A DNA stretch of 37,669 nucleotides from assembly GCF_022763525.1 (NCBI RefSeq), contig NZ_JALEGG010000060.1:1-37669 (forward strand), in the 5' to 3' direction. This DNA comes from Acidovorax sp. (GTDB lineage: Bacteria > Pseudomonadota > Gammaproteobacteria > Burkholderiales > Burkholderiaceae_C). The position numbers and the translations under genes are program-made. Shown in pieces: positions 7,795-15,460 of this stretch (the first letter of the stretch is position 1; the number at the start of each line of letters is the position of its first letter). Under the pieces are notes generated by a model, which was not told the DNA's origin, searched no databases, and was given only the letters and a program-made list of their open reading frames with translations.

Positions 7795-7880
7795 TTGATA
7801 GCTGGTAGCGCTCAAAAATAAAGGGTTTCCGGCCATTTTTACCTGAAACCCTTATGCATCAAGCGCAAACCGCTATTCTT
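7795..7880 (+). repeat. Dispersed repeat copy c between convergent genes
   Basis: The sequence TTTTGATAGCTGGTAGCGCT begins at about 7795. A second block resembling the reverse half (AAGCGC ... GCTATTCTTTTG) ends near 7880. The liv operon terminator (7814-7853) lies between these halves, as if a hairpin had been built from or inserted into the repeat. Confidence 0.5.
7814..7853 (-). terminator. Intrinsic terminator of the liv operon
   Basis: Arms 7821-7829 and 7845-7853 form a perfect 9-bp stem with a 15-nt loop. Read on the minus strand the stem is followed by the T-rich tail TATTTTT (7814-7820). It lies 51 bases after the livM stop. There is no T-run on the plus side, so it serves the minus strand only. 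Confidence 0.8.
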
Positions 7881-7903
7881 TTGGAAGCATTCCTTCGCTG
7901 ATG

Positions 7904-8896
7904 CTAGCCCCGGCTGGCTCGGCGGCGGTCCAGCCAGGCAATGATCTCGCCCATGATGCCGCGGCGGAAGGACAGCACGCAGATCACGAAGATGAGGCCT
8001 GTGACCATGGTGACGGATTCGCCCAGGGTCTTGAACCACTCCACGCTGGTCAGCGCCGCCAGCAGGTTGCCGAACTCGCCGATCTTGTTCTCCAGCAGCA
8101 CCACCACGGCCGATCCAATGAGCGGGCCGGACAGCGTGCCCAGGCCGCCCACCAGCGTCATCAGGATGACCTGGCCCGAAGCCGTCCAGTGCACATCGGA
8201 CAGCGTGGCAAAGCCCAGCACCACGGTCTTGAGCGAGCCCGCCAAGCCTGCGATGGCGGCCGAGATGACAAACGCCAGCAGCTTGAAGTGCTGCACGTCG
8301 TAGCCCAGGGAGATGGCGCGGGGTTCGTTCTCCTTGATGCCCTTGAGCACCTGGCCGAACGGCGAGTGGATGGTGCGCACGATGAGCAGGAACGCCGCCA
8401 CCACGATGACCAGTGCCACGTAGTACATCGCCAGATCGTTCCTGAGATCCAGCACGCCAAACAGCTTGCCGCGCGGCACGCCCTGCAGGCCGTCCTCGCC
8501 GCCGGTGAAGGGCGCCTGCAGACACACGAAGAACAGCATCTGTGCCAGCGCCAGCGTGATCATGGAGAAGTAGATGCCCTGGCGGCGGATGGCGAGCCAG
8601 CCAAACAGCAGGCCCAGCAGCGCACCGCCGCCCGTGCCCAGCAGCAGCCCCACCTCGGGCGTGAGGCCCCACACCTTGATGGCATGGCCCGTAAAGTAGG
8701 CGGCACCGCCCAGAAACGCCGCGTGGCCGAACGACAGCAAGCCCGTGAAGCCCAGCAGCAGGTTGAAGGCTGAAGCAAACAGTGCAAAGCACATGAGCTT
8801 CATCATGAAGATGGGATAGGCGCCAAGAAAGGGCGCAACCAACAGGCCCAGAAGCAGGAGCGCGTATCCGATGGGAGCAATGTTCTTGAAGTTCAT
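7904..8896 (-). CDS. livM: Branched-chain amino acid ABC transporter permease LivM
   Basis: This is a 330-residue inner-membrane permease, the second membrane subunit of a LivFGHMK-type importer. About eight to ten hydrophobic helices are seen, beginning with IGYALLLLGLLVAPF. The conserved segment FNLLLGFTGLLSFGHAAFLG near residue 45 and the EAA-like loop GIKENEPRAISLGYD near 190-205, which contacts the ATPase subunits, are typical of LivM. It starts 15 bases after livH and is the last gene of the operon, ahead of the terminator at 7814-7853. Substrate may be branched-chain amino acids or another small organic solute, since this family is expanded in Comamonadaceae. Confidence 0.92.
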   Translation of the reverse strand: MNFKNIAPIGYALLLLGLLVAPFLGAYPIFMMKLMCFALFASAFNLLLGFTGLLSFGHAAFLGGAAYFTGHAIKVWGLTPEVGLLLGTGGGALLGLLFGWLAIRRQGIYFSMITLALAQMLFFVCLQAPFTGGEDGLQGVPRGKLFGVLDLRNDLAMYYVALVIVVAAFLLIVRTIHSPFGQVLKGIKENEPRAISLGYDVQHFKLLAFVISAAIAGLAGSLKTVVLGFATLSDVHWTASGQVILMTLVGGLGTLSGPLIGSAVVVLLENKIGEFGNLLAALTSVEWFKTLGESVTMVTGLIFVICVLSFRRGIMGEIIAWLDRRRASRG

Positions 8897-8911
8897 GCTG
8901 GTTGCCCCTCT

Positions 8912-9796
8912 TTACTTCTCTTTGCCGAACAGGCCGGCGGGGCGGATGAGGAGAACGATGACCATGATGACGAACACCACGGTGGACGATGCTTCGGGAT
9001 AGAACACCTTGGTGAAGCCTTCGATGACGCCCAGGCCCAGCCCGGTGAGGATGGAGCCCATGATGGAGCCCATGCCGCCAATCACCACCACGGCAAACAC
9101 CACGATGATGAGGTTCTGCCCCATGAGCGGCGTGACCTGGTATACCGGCGCCGCCAGCACGCCGGCAAAGGCGGCCAGCGCGGCGCCAAAGGCGTAGGTC
9201 AGCGTCACCATCACCGGCACGTTGATGCCGAAGGCCTCGACCAGGCGCGGGTTCTCGGTGCCAGCGCGCAGGTAGGCGCCGAGCTTGGTTTTCTCGATCA
9301 CGTACCAGGTGGCCAGGCACACGACGATGGAGGCCACCACGACCCAGGCGCGGTAGTTGGGCAGGATCATGAAGCCGAGGTTGGTGGCGCCCTCCAGCAA
9401 CTCGGGCGTGTCGTAGCCCAGGCCCGACACACCGTAGATGGAGCGGAACACGCCTTCAATCAGCAGCGTGAGGCCCAGCGTGAGCAGCAGGCCGTAAAGG
9501 TGGTCGAGCTTGTAGATCCAGCGCAGCAGCAGGCGCTCGATGAGCACCCCGAACAGCCCCACCATCAACGGCGCCAGCACCAGCATCAGCCAGTAGTTGA
9601 TGCCGAAGTAGTTCATGGCCATCCAGGTGATCAGGGCGCCGGTCATGAACAGCGCGCCGTGCGCAAAGTTGATGACGTTGAGCAGGCCGAAGATCACGGC
9701 CAGCCCCAGGCTGAGGATTGCGTAGAACGATCCGTTGACCAGCCCCAGCAGGAGCTGGCTCAACAGGCCGGGCAATGAGACACCGAAGATTTCCAT
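8912..9796 (-). CDS. livH: Branched-chain amino acid ABC transporter permease LivH
   Basis: This is a 294-residue inner-membrane permease. The N-terminal segment LLLGLVNGSFYAILSLGLAV and the following VINFAHGALFMTGA are the LivH signature, and there are about eight membrane helices. The start at 9796 (MEIFGVSL) is chosen because the open frame further upstream is arginine- and proline-rich and not membrane-like. It forms the transmembrane channel with LivM. A 176-base gap separates it from livK and contains a hairpin (9931-9953), which may lower expression of the membrane genes relative to the binding protein. Confidence 0.92.
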   Translation of the reverse strand: MEIFGVSLPGLLSQLLLGLVNGSFYAILSLGLAVIFGLLNVINFAHGALFMTGALITWMAMNYFGINYWLMLVLAPLMVGLFGVLIERLLLRWIYKLDHLYGLLLTLGLTLLIEGVFRSIYGVSGLGYDTPELLEGATNLGFMILPNYRAWVVVASIVVCLATWYVIEKTKLGAYLRAGTENPRLVEAFGINVPVMVTLTYAFGAALAAFAGVLAAPVYQVTPLMGQNLIIVVFAVVVIGGMGSIMGSILTGLGLGVIEGFTKVFYPEASSTVVFVIMVIVLLIRPAGLFGKEK

Positions 9797-9930
9797 GGGC
9801 GGGCGCAGCGGGTGCAAAGAGAGAACGAGAGAAGGGCGCGGGCCAGAGAGGGAGCGCAGCGCCGGCACGCGCGGTGACGGGCGGTGCAGAGGTACCGCTC
9901 GCCAGCCCTGCGCATGCAACGCACAGAGCT

Positions 9931-9953
9931 GGCGGGCCGGGTGTCAGCCCGCC
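9931..9953 (-). other. Stem-loop between livK and livH
   Basis: GGCGGGC (9931-9937) and GCCCGCC (9947-9953) form a perfect 7-bp GC stem with a 9-nt loop, 20 bases after the livK stop. No T-run follows. Such hairpins after binding-protein genes commonly stabilise the upstream mRNA or reduce read-through; that role is inferred. Confidence 0.5.
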
Positions 9954-9972
9954 CCTCAGGAGAGACCATCCA

Positions 9973-11169
9973 TCACTTCCAGAGCGCGCACTTGCTCTCG
10001 GCCTTGGTGGTGAATACCTGGTCACCGGGCAGCTTCTTGACCAGCTTGTAGTAGTCCCAGGGCTTGGTGGATTCCGAGGGCTTCTTCACCTCCATCAGGT
10101 ACATGTCATGCACGTAGCGGCCGTCAGGACGCAGCTGGCCCGAGCCGAAGAAGTCGTTCATCTTCATGCCGCGCCAAGCGGCCATGACCTTGTCGGCGTC
10201 CACCGTCTTGGCGGCGTCCACGGCCTTGAGGTAGTTCATGGTGGCGGAGTAGTCGGCCGCCTGGATTTCGGTGGGCATGCGCTTGGTCTTCTCGAAGAAC
10301 TTCGCCGCAAACTTGCGTGTTTCGTCGTTCAGGTCCCAGTACCAGCTGGTCGTGAATTGCAGGCCTTCGGTGTTGCGCAGACCCAGGCTGTGCACATCGG
10401 AGATGAAGATCAGCAGGCCGGCCAGCTTCATGCTCTTGCCGATGCCGAACTCCTTGGCCGCCTTGATGGAGTTGATGGTGTCGCCCCCGGCATTGGCCAG
10501 GCCCAGGATCTGGGCCTTGGAGTTCTGAGCCTGCAGCAGGAAGGAAGAAAAGTCTGAAGCGTTGAGCGGGTGGCGCACCCCTCCCACCACCGTGCCGCCC
10601 TTGGCCTTGACCACGGCGGTGGTGTCGGCCTCCAGCGCGTGACCGAAGGCGTAGTCGGCCGTGAGGAAGTACCAGCTCTTGCCACCCGTGTCCACAATGG
10701 CCGAGCCGGTGCCCTTGGCGAGGGCCACAGTGTCGTAGGCGTAGTGCACGGTGTAGGGCGTGCACTGGTCGTTGGTCAGCGCGGAACTTGCCGCACCGTT
10801 GTTGATGTACACCCGCTTCTTCTCGGCAGCCACCTTGGCGGACGCCAGTGCGGTGCCGGAATTGGTGCCGCCGAACAGCATGGTCAGCCCCTGGGTGTCG
10901 ATCCACTCGCGCGCCTTGGATGCGGCGATGTCGGCCTTGTTCTGGTGGTCGGCCGTGAGCAGTTCGATGGGCATGCCCAGCACCTTGCCGCCGAAGTCGT
11001 CAATCGCCATCTGGATGGCCACCGCGCCGTTTTTGCCTTCCACGTCGGCATAAAGGCTCGACATGTCGGTGATGAAGCCGATCTTGACCTTGTCCTGGGC
11101 CTGCGCGGCCGAGGTGGCCAGGCCTGCGGCACCCAGCATCAATGCCAACACTTTGAGTTGTTTCTTCAT
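9973..11169 (-). CDS. Periplasmic substrate-binding protein of a branched-chain amino acid-type ABC importer
   Basis: This is a 398-residue LivK-type protein. Residues 1-24 are a Sec signal peptide (MKKQ start, hydrophobic core, cleavage after AAQA). The mature protein starts KVKIGFITDMSSLYADVEG, the usual Peripla_BP_6 opening, and continues with the two-lobe fold. AGGAG lies 11 bases before the ATG. It captures the solute for LivH/LivM. The ligand cannot be told from sequence alone: close family members bind branched-chain amino acids, amides, urea or aromatic acids. It sits third in the order livG-livF-livK-livH-livM, with gaps of 90 bases before and 176 after. Confidence 0.9.
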   Translation of the reverse strand: MKKQLKVLALMLGAAGLATSAAQAQDKVKIGFITDMSSLYADVEGKNGAVAIQMAIDDFGGKVLGMPIELLTADHQNKADIAASKAREWIDTQGLTMLFGGTNSGTALASAKVAAEKKRVYINNGAASSALTNDQCTPYTVHYAYDTVALAKGTGSAIVDTGGKSWYFLTADYAFGHALEADTTAVVKAKGGTVVGGVRHPLNASDFSSFLLQAQNSKAQILGLANAGGDTINSIKAAKEFGIGKSMKLAGLLIFISDVHSLGLRNTEGLQFTTSWYWDLNDETRKFAAKFFEKTKRMPTEIQAADYSATMNYLKAVDAAKTVDADKVMAAWRGMKMNDFFGSGQLRPDGRYVHDMYLMEVKKPSESTKPWDYYKLVKKLPGDQVFTTKAESKCALWK

Positions 11170-11259
11170 GGGTTTGTCTCCTGGTGGTGCGGTGGAAGAA
11201 AGCGATGGGAAATGGGAGCGAAGAAGCGGGTGGCGTGCGGCCTGCAGCGTGGGGCGTCC

Positions 11260-11991
11260 TCACACGCCCAGCAGCTCGTTGAGCACGGGCATCTTGTCGT
11301 TCAGTTCATCGGAGCCGAACTTCTCGACGATGCGGCCGTGCTCCATCACGTAGAAGCGGTCGGCCAGCGGCGCGGCAAAGCGGAAGTTCTGCTCCACCAT
11401 CACGACGGTGTAGCCCTTCTCGCGCAGCGTGGTGATCATGCGGGCCAGGGCCTGCACGATGACGGGAGCCAAGCCTTCGGAGATCTCGTCCAGCAGCAGC
11501 AGCTTGGCGCCCGTGCGCAGGATGCGGGCGACGGCCAGCATCTGCTGCTCGCCGCCCGACAGGCGCGTGCCCTGGCTGTTCTTGCGCTCAGCCAGGTTGG
11601 GGAACATGGCGTAGATCTCCTGCACCGACATGCCGGGCGTGCCGGTCTTGAGTGCTGGGGGCAGCAGCAGGTTCTCTTCGCACGACAGGCTGGAAAAGAT
11701 GCCCCGCTCTTCCGGGCAATAGCCCACACCCAGGTGCGCAATGCGGTGCGTCGGCATGTTCACCGTCTCCACGCCGTGGATCTTGACCGAGCCCTTGCGC
11801 GCGCCCGTCAGGCCCATGATGGCGCGCATGGTGGTCGTGCGGCCCGCGCCGTTGCGACCCAGCAGGGTCACGACCTCGCCGGGCTGCACGACGATGTCCA
11901 CGCCATGCAGCACATGCGACTCGCCGTACCAGGCTTCAAGGTTCTTGATTTCCAGCGCAGGCACGCCGGTCTTGATTGGGGTACTTGCCAT
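11260..11991 (-). CDS. livF: Branched-chain amino acid ABC transporter ATP-binding protein LivF
   Basis: This is a 243-residue cytoplasmic ATPase subunit. The Walker A motif reads GRNGAGRTT (45-53), so the catalytic lysine is replaced by Arg51. The signature is LSGGEQQ, Walker B is LLLLDEISEG, and the switch histidine region is VVMVEQN, where Gln stands for the usual His as in many LivF proteins. The start at 11991 (MASTPIKT) fits the domain start; the upstream extension is in the intergenic repeat. It pairs with LivG, which has a normal Walker A but a weak signature, so one of the two ATP sites of the dimer looks degenerate. A 163-base gap carrying a REP-like element separates it from livG. 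Confidence 0.92.
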   Translation of the reverse strand: MASTPIKTGVPALEIKNLEAWYGESHVLHGVDIVVQPGEVVTLLGRNGAGRTTTMRAIMGLTGARKGSVKIHGVETVNMPTHRIAHLGVGYCPEERGIFSSLSCEENLLLPPALKTGTPGMSVQEIYAMFPNLAERKNSQGTRLSGGEQQMLAVARILRTGAKLLLLDEISEGLAPVIVQALARMITTLREKGYTVVMVEQNFRFAAPLADRFYVMEHGRIVEKFGSDELNDKMPVLNELLGV

Positions 11992-12056
11992 TTCAGATAT
12001 CCATTGCGCCGCAAGCTGTCCGCCGCGACAGGCGCGATCGAAGCCAGAGCCCCCGC

Positions 12057-12150
12057 GCAAGGGCCGCCCCGCCGCGCTGGGGGCGTCCCCCTCCCAGATT
12101 GCGAAGCAATATGAGAGAGGGGGAAGGCGCGAAGCGACTCAGGGGGAGCT
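12057..12150. repeat. REP-like palindromic element between livG and livF
   Basis: The strong alternative hairpins are GGGGG-CGT-CCCCC (12079-12091) and a longer stem from 12087 to 12123 whose tip is ATTGC-GAA-GCAAT. The flanks GCCGCGCTGGGGGCGTCC and GGCGCGAAGCGACTCAGG are of a type I recognise as widely repeated in Comamonadaceae genomes; this cannot be confirmed here. It lies inside the liv operon and could set the ratio of the two ATPases. Confidence 0.55.
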
Positions 12151-12154
12151 TCAT

Positions 12155-12925
12155 CTAATGCGCTCCCTGCAACTGGCCGTCGGTGGTGCCCATGTAAGCT
12201 TCCATCACCTGCGGGTTGTTCGAGACTTCTTCGTACGGCCCCTCGGCCAGCACGGCGCCGCGCTGCAGCACGGTGATGCAGTCGGCAATCGTGGAGACGA
12301 CCTTCATGTTGTGCTCCACCATCAGGATGGTGCGGCCGGCCGATACCTTCTTGATGAGCTGGGTGACGCGTTCCACGTCCTCATGGCCCATGCCCTGCGT
12401 GGGCTCGTCCAGCAGCATCAGCTCGGGTTCCATGGCCAGGGTGGTGGCTATCTCCAGTGCGCGCTTGCGGCCATAAGGCAGGTTCACGGTCACCTCATCG
12501 GCCAAGTCCTCCAATCCCACTTCGGTCAGCAGCTGCATGGCACGGTCGTCCAGTTGGCTCAAGGTGCGCTCGCTGCGCCAGAAGTGGAACGAGGTGCCCA
12601 GCTTGCGCTGCAGGCCCAGCCGCACGTTCTCCAGCAGCGTAAGGTGCGGGAACACCGCCGAGATCTGGAACGAGCGGATGACACCGCGGCGCGCGATCTG
12701 CGCGGGCTGTTCGCGGGTGATGTCGTGCCCGTTGAAGCGAATCACGCCCGACGTGGGCGTGAGGAACTTGGTGAGCAAGTTGAAGCAGGTGGTTTTGCCT
12801 GCGCCGTTGGGGCCGATCAACGCGTGGATCGAGCCACGGCGCACGGCCAGGTTCACGTCGCTGACGGCGGTGAAGCCCTTGAACTCTTTGGTCAGGCTGT
12901 GGGTTTCGAGAATGACGTCGCTCAT
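12155..12925 (-). CDS. livG: Branched-chain amino acid ABC transporter ATP-binding protein LivG
   Basis: This is a 256-residue ATPase subunit, first gene of the liv operon. Walker A is GPNGAGKTT (38-46), Walker B is LMLLDEPTQGMG and the H-loop is LMVEHN. The signature motif is the LivG-type NLPYGRKRALEIA in place of LSGGQ. The start at 12925 (MSDVILET) has AAGG close upstream; longer in-frame starts up to 13072 run through sequence that does not look coding. With LivF it powers the LivHM channel. Upstream (12926-13347) is a divergent regulatory region with palindromes, probably shared with the exporter gene at 13348. Confidence 0.92.
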   Translation of the reverse strand: MSDVILETHSLTKEFKGFTAVSDVNLAVRRGSIHALIGPNGAGKTTCFNLLTKFLTPTSGVIRFNGHDITREQPAQIARRGVIRSFQISAVFPHLTLLENVRLGLQRKLGTSFHFWRSERTLSQLDDRAMQLLTEVGLEDLADEVTVNLPYGRKRALEIATTLAMEPELMLLDEPTQGMGHEDVERVTQLIKKVSAGRTILMVEHNMKVVSTIADCITVLQRGAVLAEGPYEEVSNNPQVMEAYMGTTDGQLQGAH

Positions 12926-13033
12926 TGCGCCTTGGCCGCTCCGCGTAGGAACTAAGGGGGAAGAGCCTTGCCTGCAAGGTCTCCGAGAGGTGTCGAGTGC
13001 CGGATCTCTGTGCATGGTATGCCCCTCTACCCG

Positions 13034-13047
13034 CCAGTAGATACTGG
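13034..13047. promoter_or_regulatory. Palindromic operator candidate upstream of livG
   Basis: CCAGTA and TACTGG are separated by GA, a perfect 6+6 palindrome 109 bases from the livG start. The size and symmetry suit a dimeric regulator. No regulator gene is adjacent, so the binding protein is unknown. Confidence 0.4.
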
Positions 13048-13335
13048 TAGTAATGCCTATGTAGAACTTCATAGGGTCTAACCGCAGGGGGGTCTGACGG
13101 CCCCCAGAAACCGGCTGCAGGGCGCTTCAGACCGTGGTTTCGGGCGCCGCGCCCCGCCACCGGTCGGGGCTTCAACGGCGTGCGCGGGCGTGCGCTCACT
13201 GGCTTTTTCTTACATATCGGCGTCGCCCAGGCGACTGCTTGGTGTACCGCTGCCGAAATTGACACGGCCTGGCCCTGCGGCGCTGCGGTTCCCGCGCAAT
13301 GCGCACGAGGCGCTGCATGGCAGCAGCCCGGCCCC

Positions 13336-13341
13336 TACACT
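13336..13341 (+). promoter_or_regulatory. -10 box giving a possibly leaderless exporter mRNA
   Basis: TACACT ends seven bases before the ATG at 13348, so transcription would begin at or within a base of the start codon. A weak -35 (CTGCAT, 13313-13318) is 17 bases upstream. No Shine-Dalgarno sequence is present, which fits leaderless translation. Confidence 0.4.
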
Positions 13342-13347
13342 GGCTGG

Positions 13348-15216
13348 ATGGCATCCACCTCCACCACCGCGCCTTCATCGTCCACGTCGCCGCCCTCCCC
13401 TGCACGCACCACCGTGGGTGCTGCGGCACGTGGTGCGCCGCGCTCCCTGTCAGGCTTACTTCCGTTCCTGCGTCCTTACCGGGGGCGCATTGCGGCGGCG
13501 GTGGTGTTTCTGGTGCTGGCGGCGCTGGCCACGCTGGCGTTTCCGTTGGCGCTGCGCAATCTGGTGGACGCGGGGCTCGTCAACACCGACAAAGGCGCGC
13601 AAACGATGGCGCTGCGCGATCACTTCGAGGCGCTCTTTGCGGTAGCCGTCGCGCTGGGCGTGTTCTCTGCCGCGCGCTTTTACATGGTGAGCTGGCTGGG
13701 CGAGCGGGTGACGGCCGACCTGCGCAACGCGGTCTACAGCCACGTGCTGCGGCAAAGCCCGCAGTTCTTTGAAACCACCCAGACGGGGGAAGTGCTGTCG
13801 CGCCTGACGGCCGACACCACGCTGGTGCAGACCGTGGTGGGCTCATCCTTGTCGATGGGCCTGCGCAACGCAGTGATGGGCGTGGGCGCGCTGGCCATGC
13901 TGGTGTGGACCAATCCGTATGTGATGTCGGTGGTGTTTGCGGCCGTCGTGCTGGTGGTGCTGCCGACCCTGTGGATCGGCCGCCGCGTGCGCCGCCTCTC
14001 GCGCGACAGCCAGGACCGCGTGGCCGACTCCAGCGCCATCGCGGCCGAGGTGCTCAATGCCGTGCCGGTGGTGCAGAGCTACACGGCCGAGCCGCGCGAG
14101 GCGAACCGGTTCCAGCAGGCCACCGAGAACGCCTTCCAGGTCGCCATCAAGCGCAGCCGCGCCCGCGCCCTGCTGGTGGCCTTCATCATCATTGCCAACG
14201 CCGCGCTGCTGCTGTGGGGCCTGTACCGCGGCACCGGCGCCGTGCTGGCGGGCAAGATGACTGCCGGGCATCTGGGCCAGACGGTGGTCTACGTGATCCT
14301 GCTCGCCGGGGCAGTGGCCGTACTGGGCGAGGTCTATGGCGACCTGCTGCGCGCCGCGGGGGCCACCGAACGCCTGATGGAACTGCTGTCCAGCCGCTCG
14401 CCCGTGACGGATCCCGCCGCACCGAAAACACTGCCGCTGTCGGGACAGGGCCTGGCGGTCGAGTTCGACCAGCTGCGCTTCCACTACCCCTCGCGCCCCG
14501 ACCAGCCCGCGTTGCAAGGCTTCTCGCTGCGGCTTGCGCCGGGCGAGACCGTGGCACTCGTGGGCGCCAGCGGTGCGGGCAAGACCACCGTGTTCCAGTT
14601 GCTGCAGCGGTTCTACGACGTGGACAGCGGTCTTGACGGAAGCCCGGCCGGCCACGTCCGGCTCAACGGGGTGGACATCCGCGACCTGCCGCTGGCCACC
14701 CTGCGCGCCCACATCGGCACCGTGCCGCAAGACGCGGTGATCTTCTCGGCATCGGCCATGGACAACATCCGCTACGGGCGCCCCGACGCCACGGATGAGG
14801 AGGTGATCGGTGCCGCACGCGCTGCGTTCGCGCACGACTTCCTGACGGCGCTGCCCGAGGGCTATGCCACCTTCCTGGGCGAGCGGGGCGTGCGCCTGTC
14901 GGGCGGCCAGCGCCAGCGCATCGCGATCGCCCGGGCCATGCTCAAGAATCCACCCTTGCTGCTGCTCGACGAGGCTACCAGCGCCCTCGACGCCGAGAGC
15001 GAGCGCATGGTGCAGGCGGCACTGGACACCGCCATGCAGCGCCACACGGGCCGCCGAACCACGCTGGTCATTGCACACCGGCTGGCCACCGTGCAGAACG
15101 CGGACCGCATCGTGGTGCTGGACCATGGGCGCATCGTCGAAGAAGGGACCCATGGCGCCTTGCTGGCCCAGGGCGGGGTGTATGCGCGGCTGGCGGCGCT
15201 GCAGTTCGCAGCGTGA
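13348..15216 (+). CDS. MsbA-like ABC exporter (fused membrane and ATPase domains)
   Basis: This is a 622-residue half-transporter. A Ser/Thr/Pro-rich N-terminus of about 30 residues leads into a six-helix type I exporter domain (about 45-350). The ATPase domain follows, with Walker A GASGAGKTT, the full signature LSGGQRQRIAIARAM, Walker B LLLLDEATSALD and the H-loop VIAHRLAT. It acts as a homodimer in the inner membrane, exporting lipids, drugs or peptides; the substrate is not evident. The best match by layout is the MsbA/multidrug group. The start at 13348 is chosen because it follows a -10 box at leaderless distance; an upstream in-frame start at 13180 runs through non-coding-like sequence. 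Its TGA stop is the first TGA of the octamer array. Confidence 0.88.
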   Translation: MASTSTTAPSSSTSPPSPARTTVGAAARGAPRSLSGLLPFLRPYRGRIAAAVVFLVLAALATLAFPLALRNLVDAGLVNTDKGAQTMALRDHFEALFAVAVALGVFSAARFYMVSWLGERVTADLRNAVYSHVLRQSPQFFETTQTGEVLSRLTADTTLVQTVVGSSLSMGLRNAVMGVGALAMLVWTNPYVMSVVFAAVVLVVLPTLWIGRRVRRLSRDSQDRVADSSAIAAEVLNAVPVVQSYTAEPREANRFQQATENAFQVAIKRSRARALLVAFIIIANAALLLWGLYRGTGAVLAGKMTAGHLGQTVVYVILLAGAVAVLGEVYGDLLRAAGATERLMELLSSRSPVTDPAAPKTLPLSGQGLAVEFDQLRFHYPSRPDQPALQGFSLRLAPGETVALVGASGAGKTTVFQLLQRFYDVDSGLDGSPAGHVRLNGVDIRDLPLATLRAHIGTVPQDAVIFSASAMDNIRYGRPDATDEEVIGAARAAFAHDFLTALPEGYATFLGERGVRLSGGQRQRIAIARAMLKNPPLLLLDEATSALDAESERMVQAALDTAMQRHTGRRTTLVIAHRLATVQNADRIVVLDHGRIVEEGTHGALLAQGGVYARLAALQFAA

Positions 15217-15296
15217 GCTTTTGAGCTTTTGAGCTTTTGAGCTTTTGAGCTTTTGAGCTTTTGAGCTTTTGAGCTTTTGAGCTTTTGAGCTTTTGA
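15214..15296 (+). repeat. Tandem array of ten TGAGCTTT octamers
   Basis: Ten perfect, uninterrupted 8-bp units run from 15214 to 15293, followed by a partial unit (TGA). The first TGA is the stop codon of the MsbA-like gene, so changes in copy number cannot alter that protein. Perfect short arrays of this length are prone to slippage, so copy number probably differs among strains. It lies in the 3' untranslated region and between convergent genes. Confidence 0.95.
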
Positions 15297-15302
15297 ACAG
15301 GT

Positions 15303-15358
15303 TGCTATACAAGTAATAGCTATTGGCACCCGATAAACAAGCGCCAGAGGCATTTTTA
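15303..15358 (+). repeat. Dispersed repeat copy d
   Basis: This copy has TTGCTATACAAGTAATAGCT at the left, the AAGCGCCAGAGGC core, and a TTTTTAG end. It follows directly after the octamer array, between the convergent exporter and DUF1178 genes. It aligns with copies at 2184, 2828, 7795, 33264 and 35602. Confidence 0.6.
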
Positions 15359-15417
15359 GTGATCAATCCAGGACGCAACCGATTCCGGAGTGAGGGGTAG
15401 CTGCACTCCCTGCGAGC

Positions 15418-15431
15418 ATGCAGGCCTGCAT
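15418..15431. other. Perfect 14-bp palindrome
   Basis: ATGCAGGCCTGCAT is its own reverse complement and lies 30 bases beyond the DUF1178 stop. As RNA it has almost no loop, so a DNA-binding site or chance is more likely than a terminator. No function assigned. Confidence 0.4.
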
Positions 15432-15460
15432 CGGGGCGCCGCACCCCCTGCGCTGACCTG

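Larger units (their letters stand above)
12926..13347. promoter_or_regulatory. Divergent regulatory region between livG and the MsbA-like exporter
   Basis: This 422-base interval has no gene I can support. It holds the palindrome CCAGTA-GA-TACTGG (13034-13047), CCTATG-N8-CATAGG (13056-13075), and a GGTCTGA/TCAGACC pair (13091-13097 and 13127-13133). These look like operator or leader structures of the liv operon, which starts on the minus strand here. I found no convincing -35/-10 pair for livG. The plus-strand promoter of the exporter is at the right end. Confidence 0.45.

Noticed and set aside
7839-9320. 493-codon minus-strand frame over livM and livH
   Set aside because: It is out of frame with both genes, whose own frames show clear LivM and LivH motifs.
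13180-13347. Longer N-terminus for the MsbA-like exporter
   Set aside because: The extension is Cys/Trp-rich and unlike family N-termini, and a -10 box lies inside it just before the ATG at 13348.
15214-15296. CRISPR array
   Set aside because: The units are 8 bp with no spacers and no cas genes nearby; it is a simple tandem repeat.
13843-15444. 533-codon minus-strand frame with a repeated Lys/Ser/Ala/Gln segment
   Set aside because: The repeats come from reading the TGAGCTTT array backwards, and the rest is antisense to the exporter ATPase.
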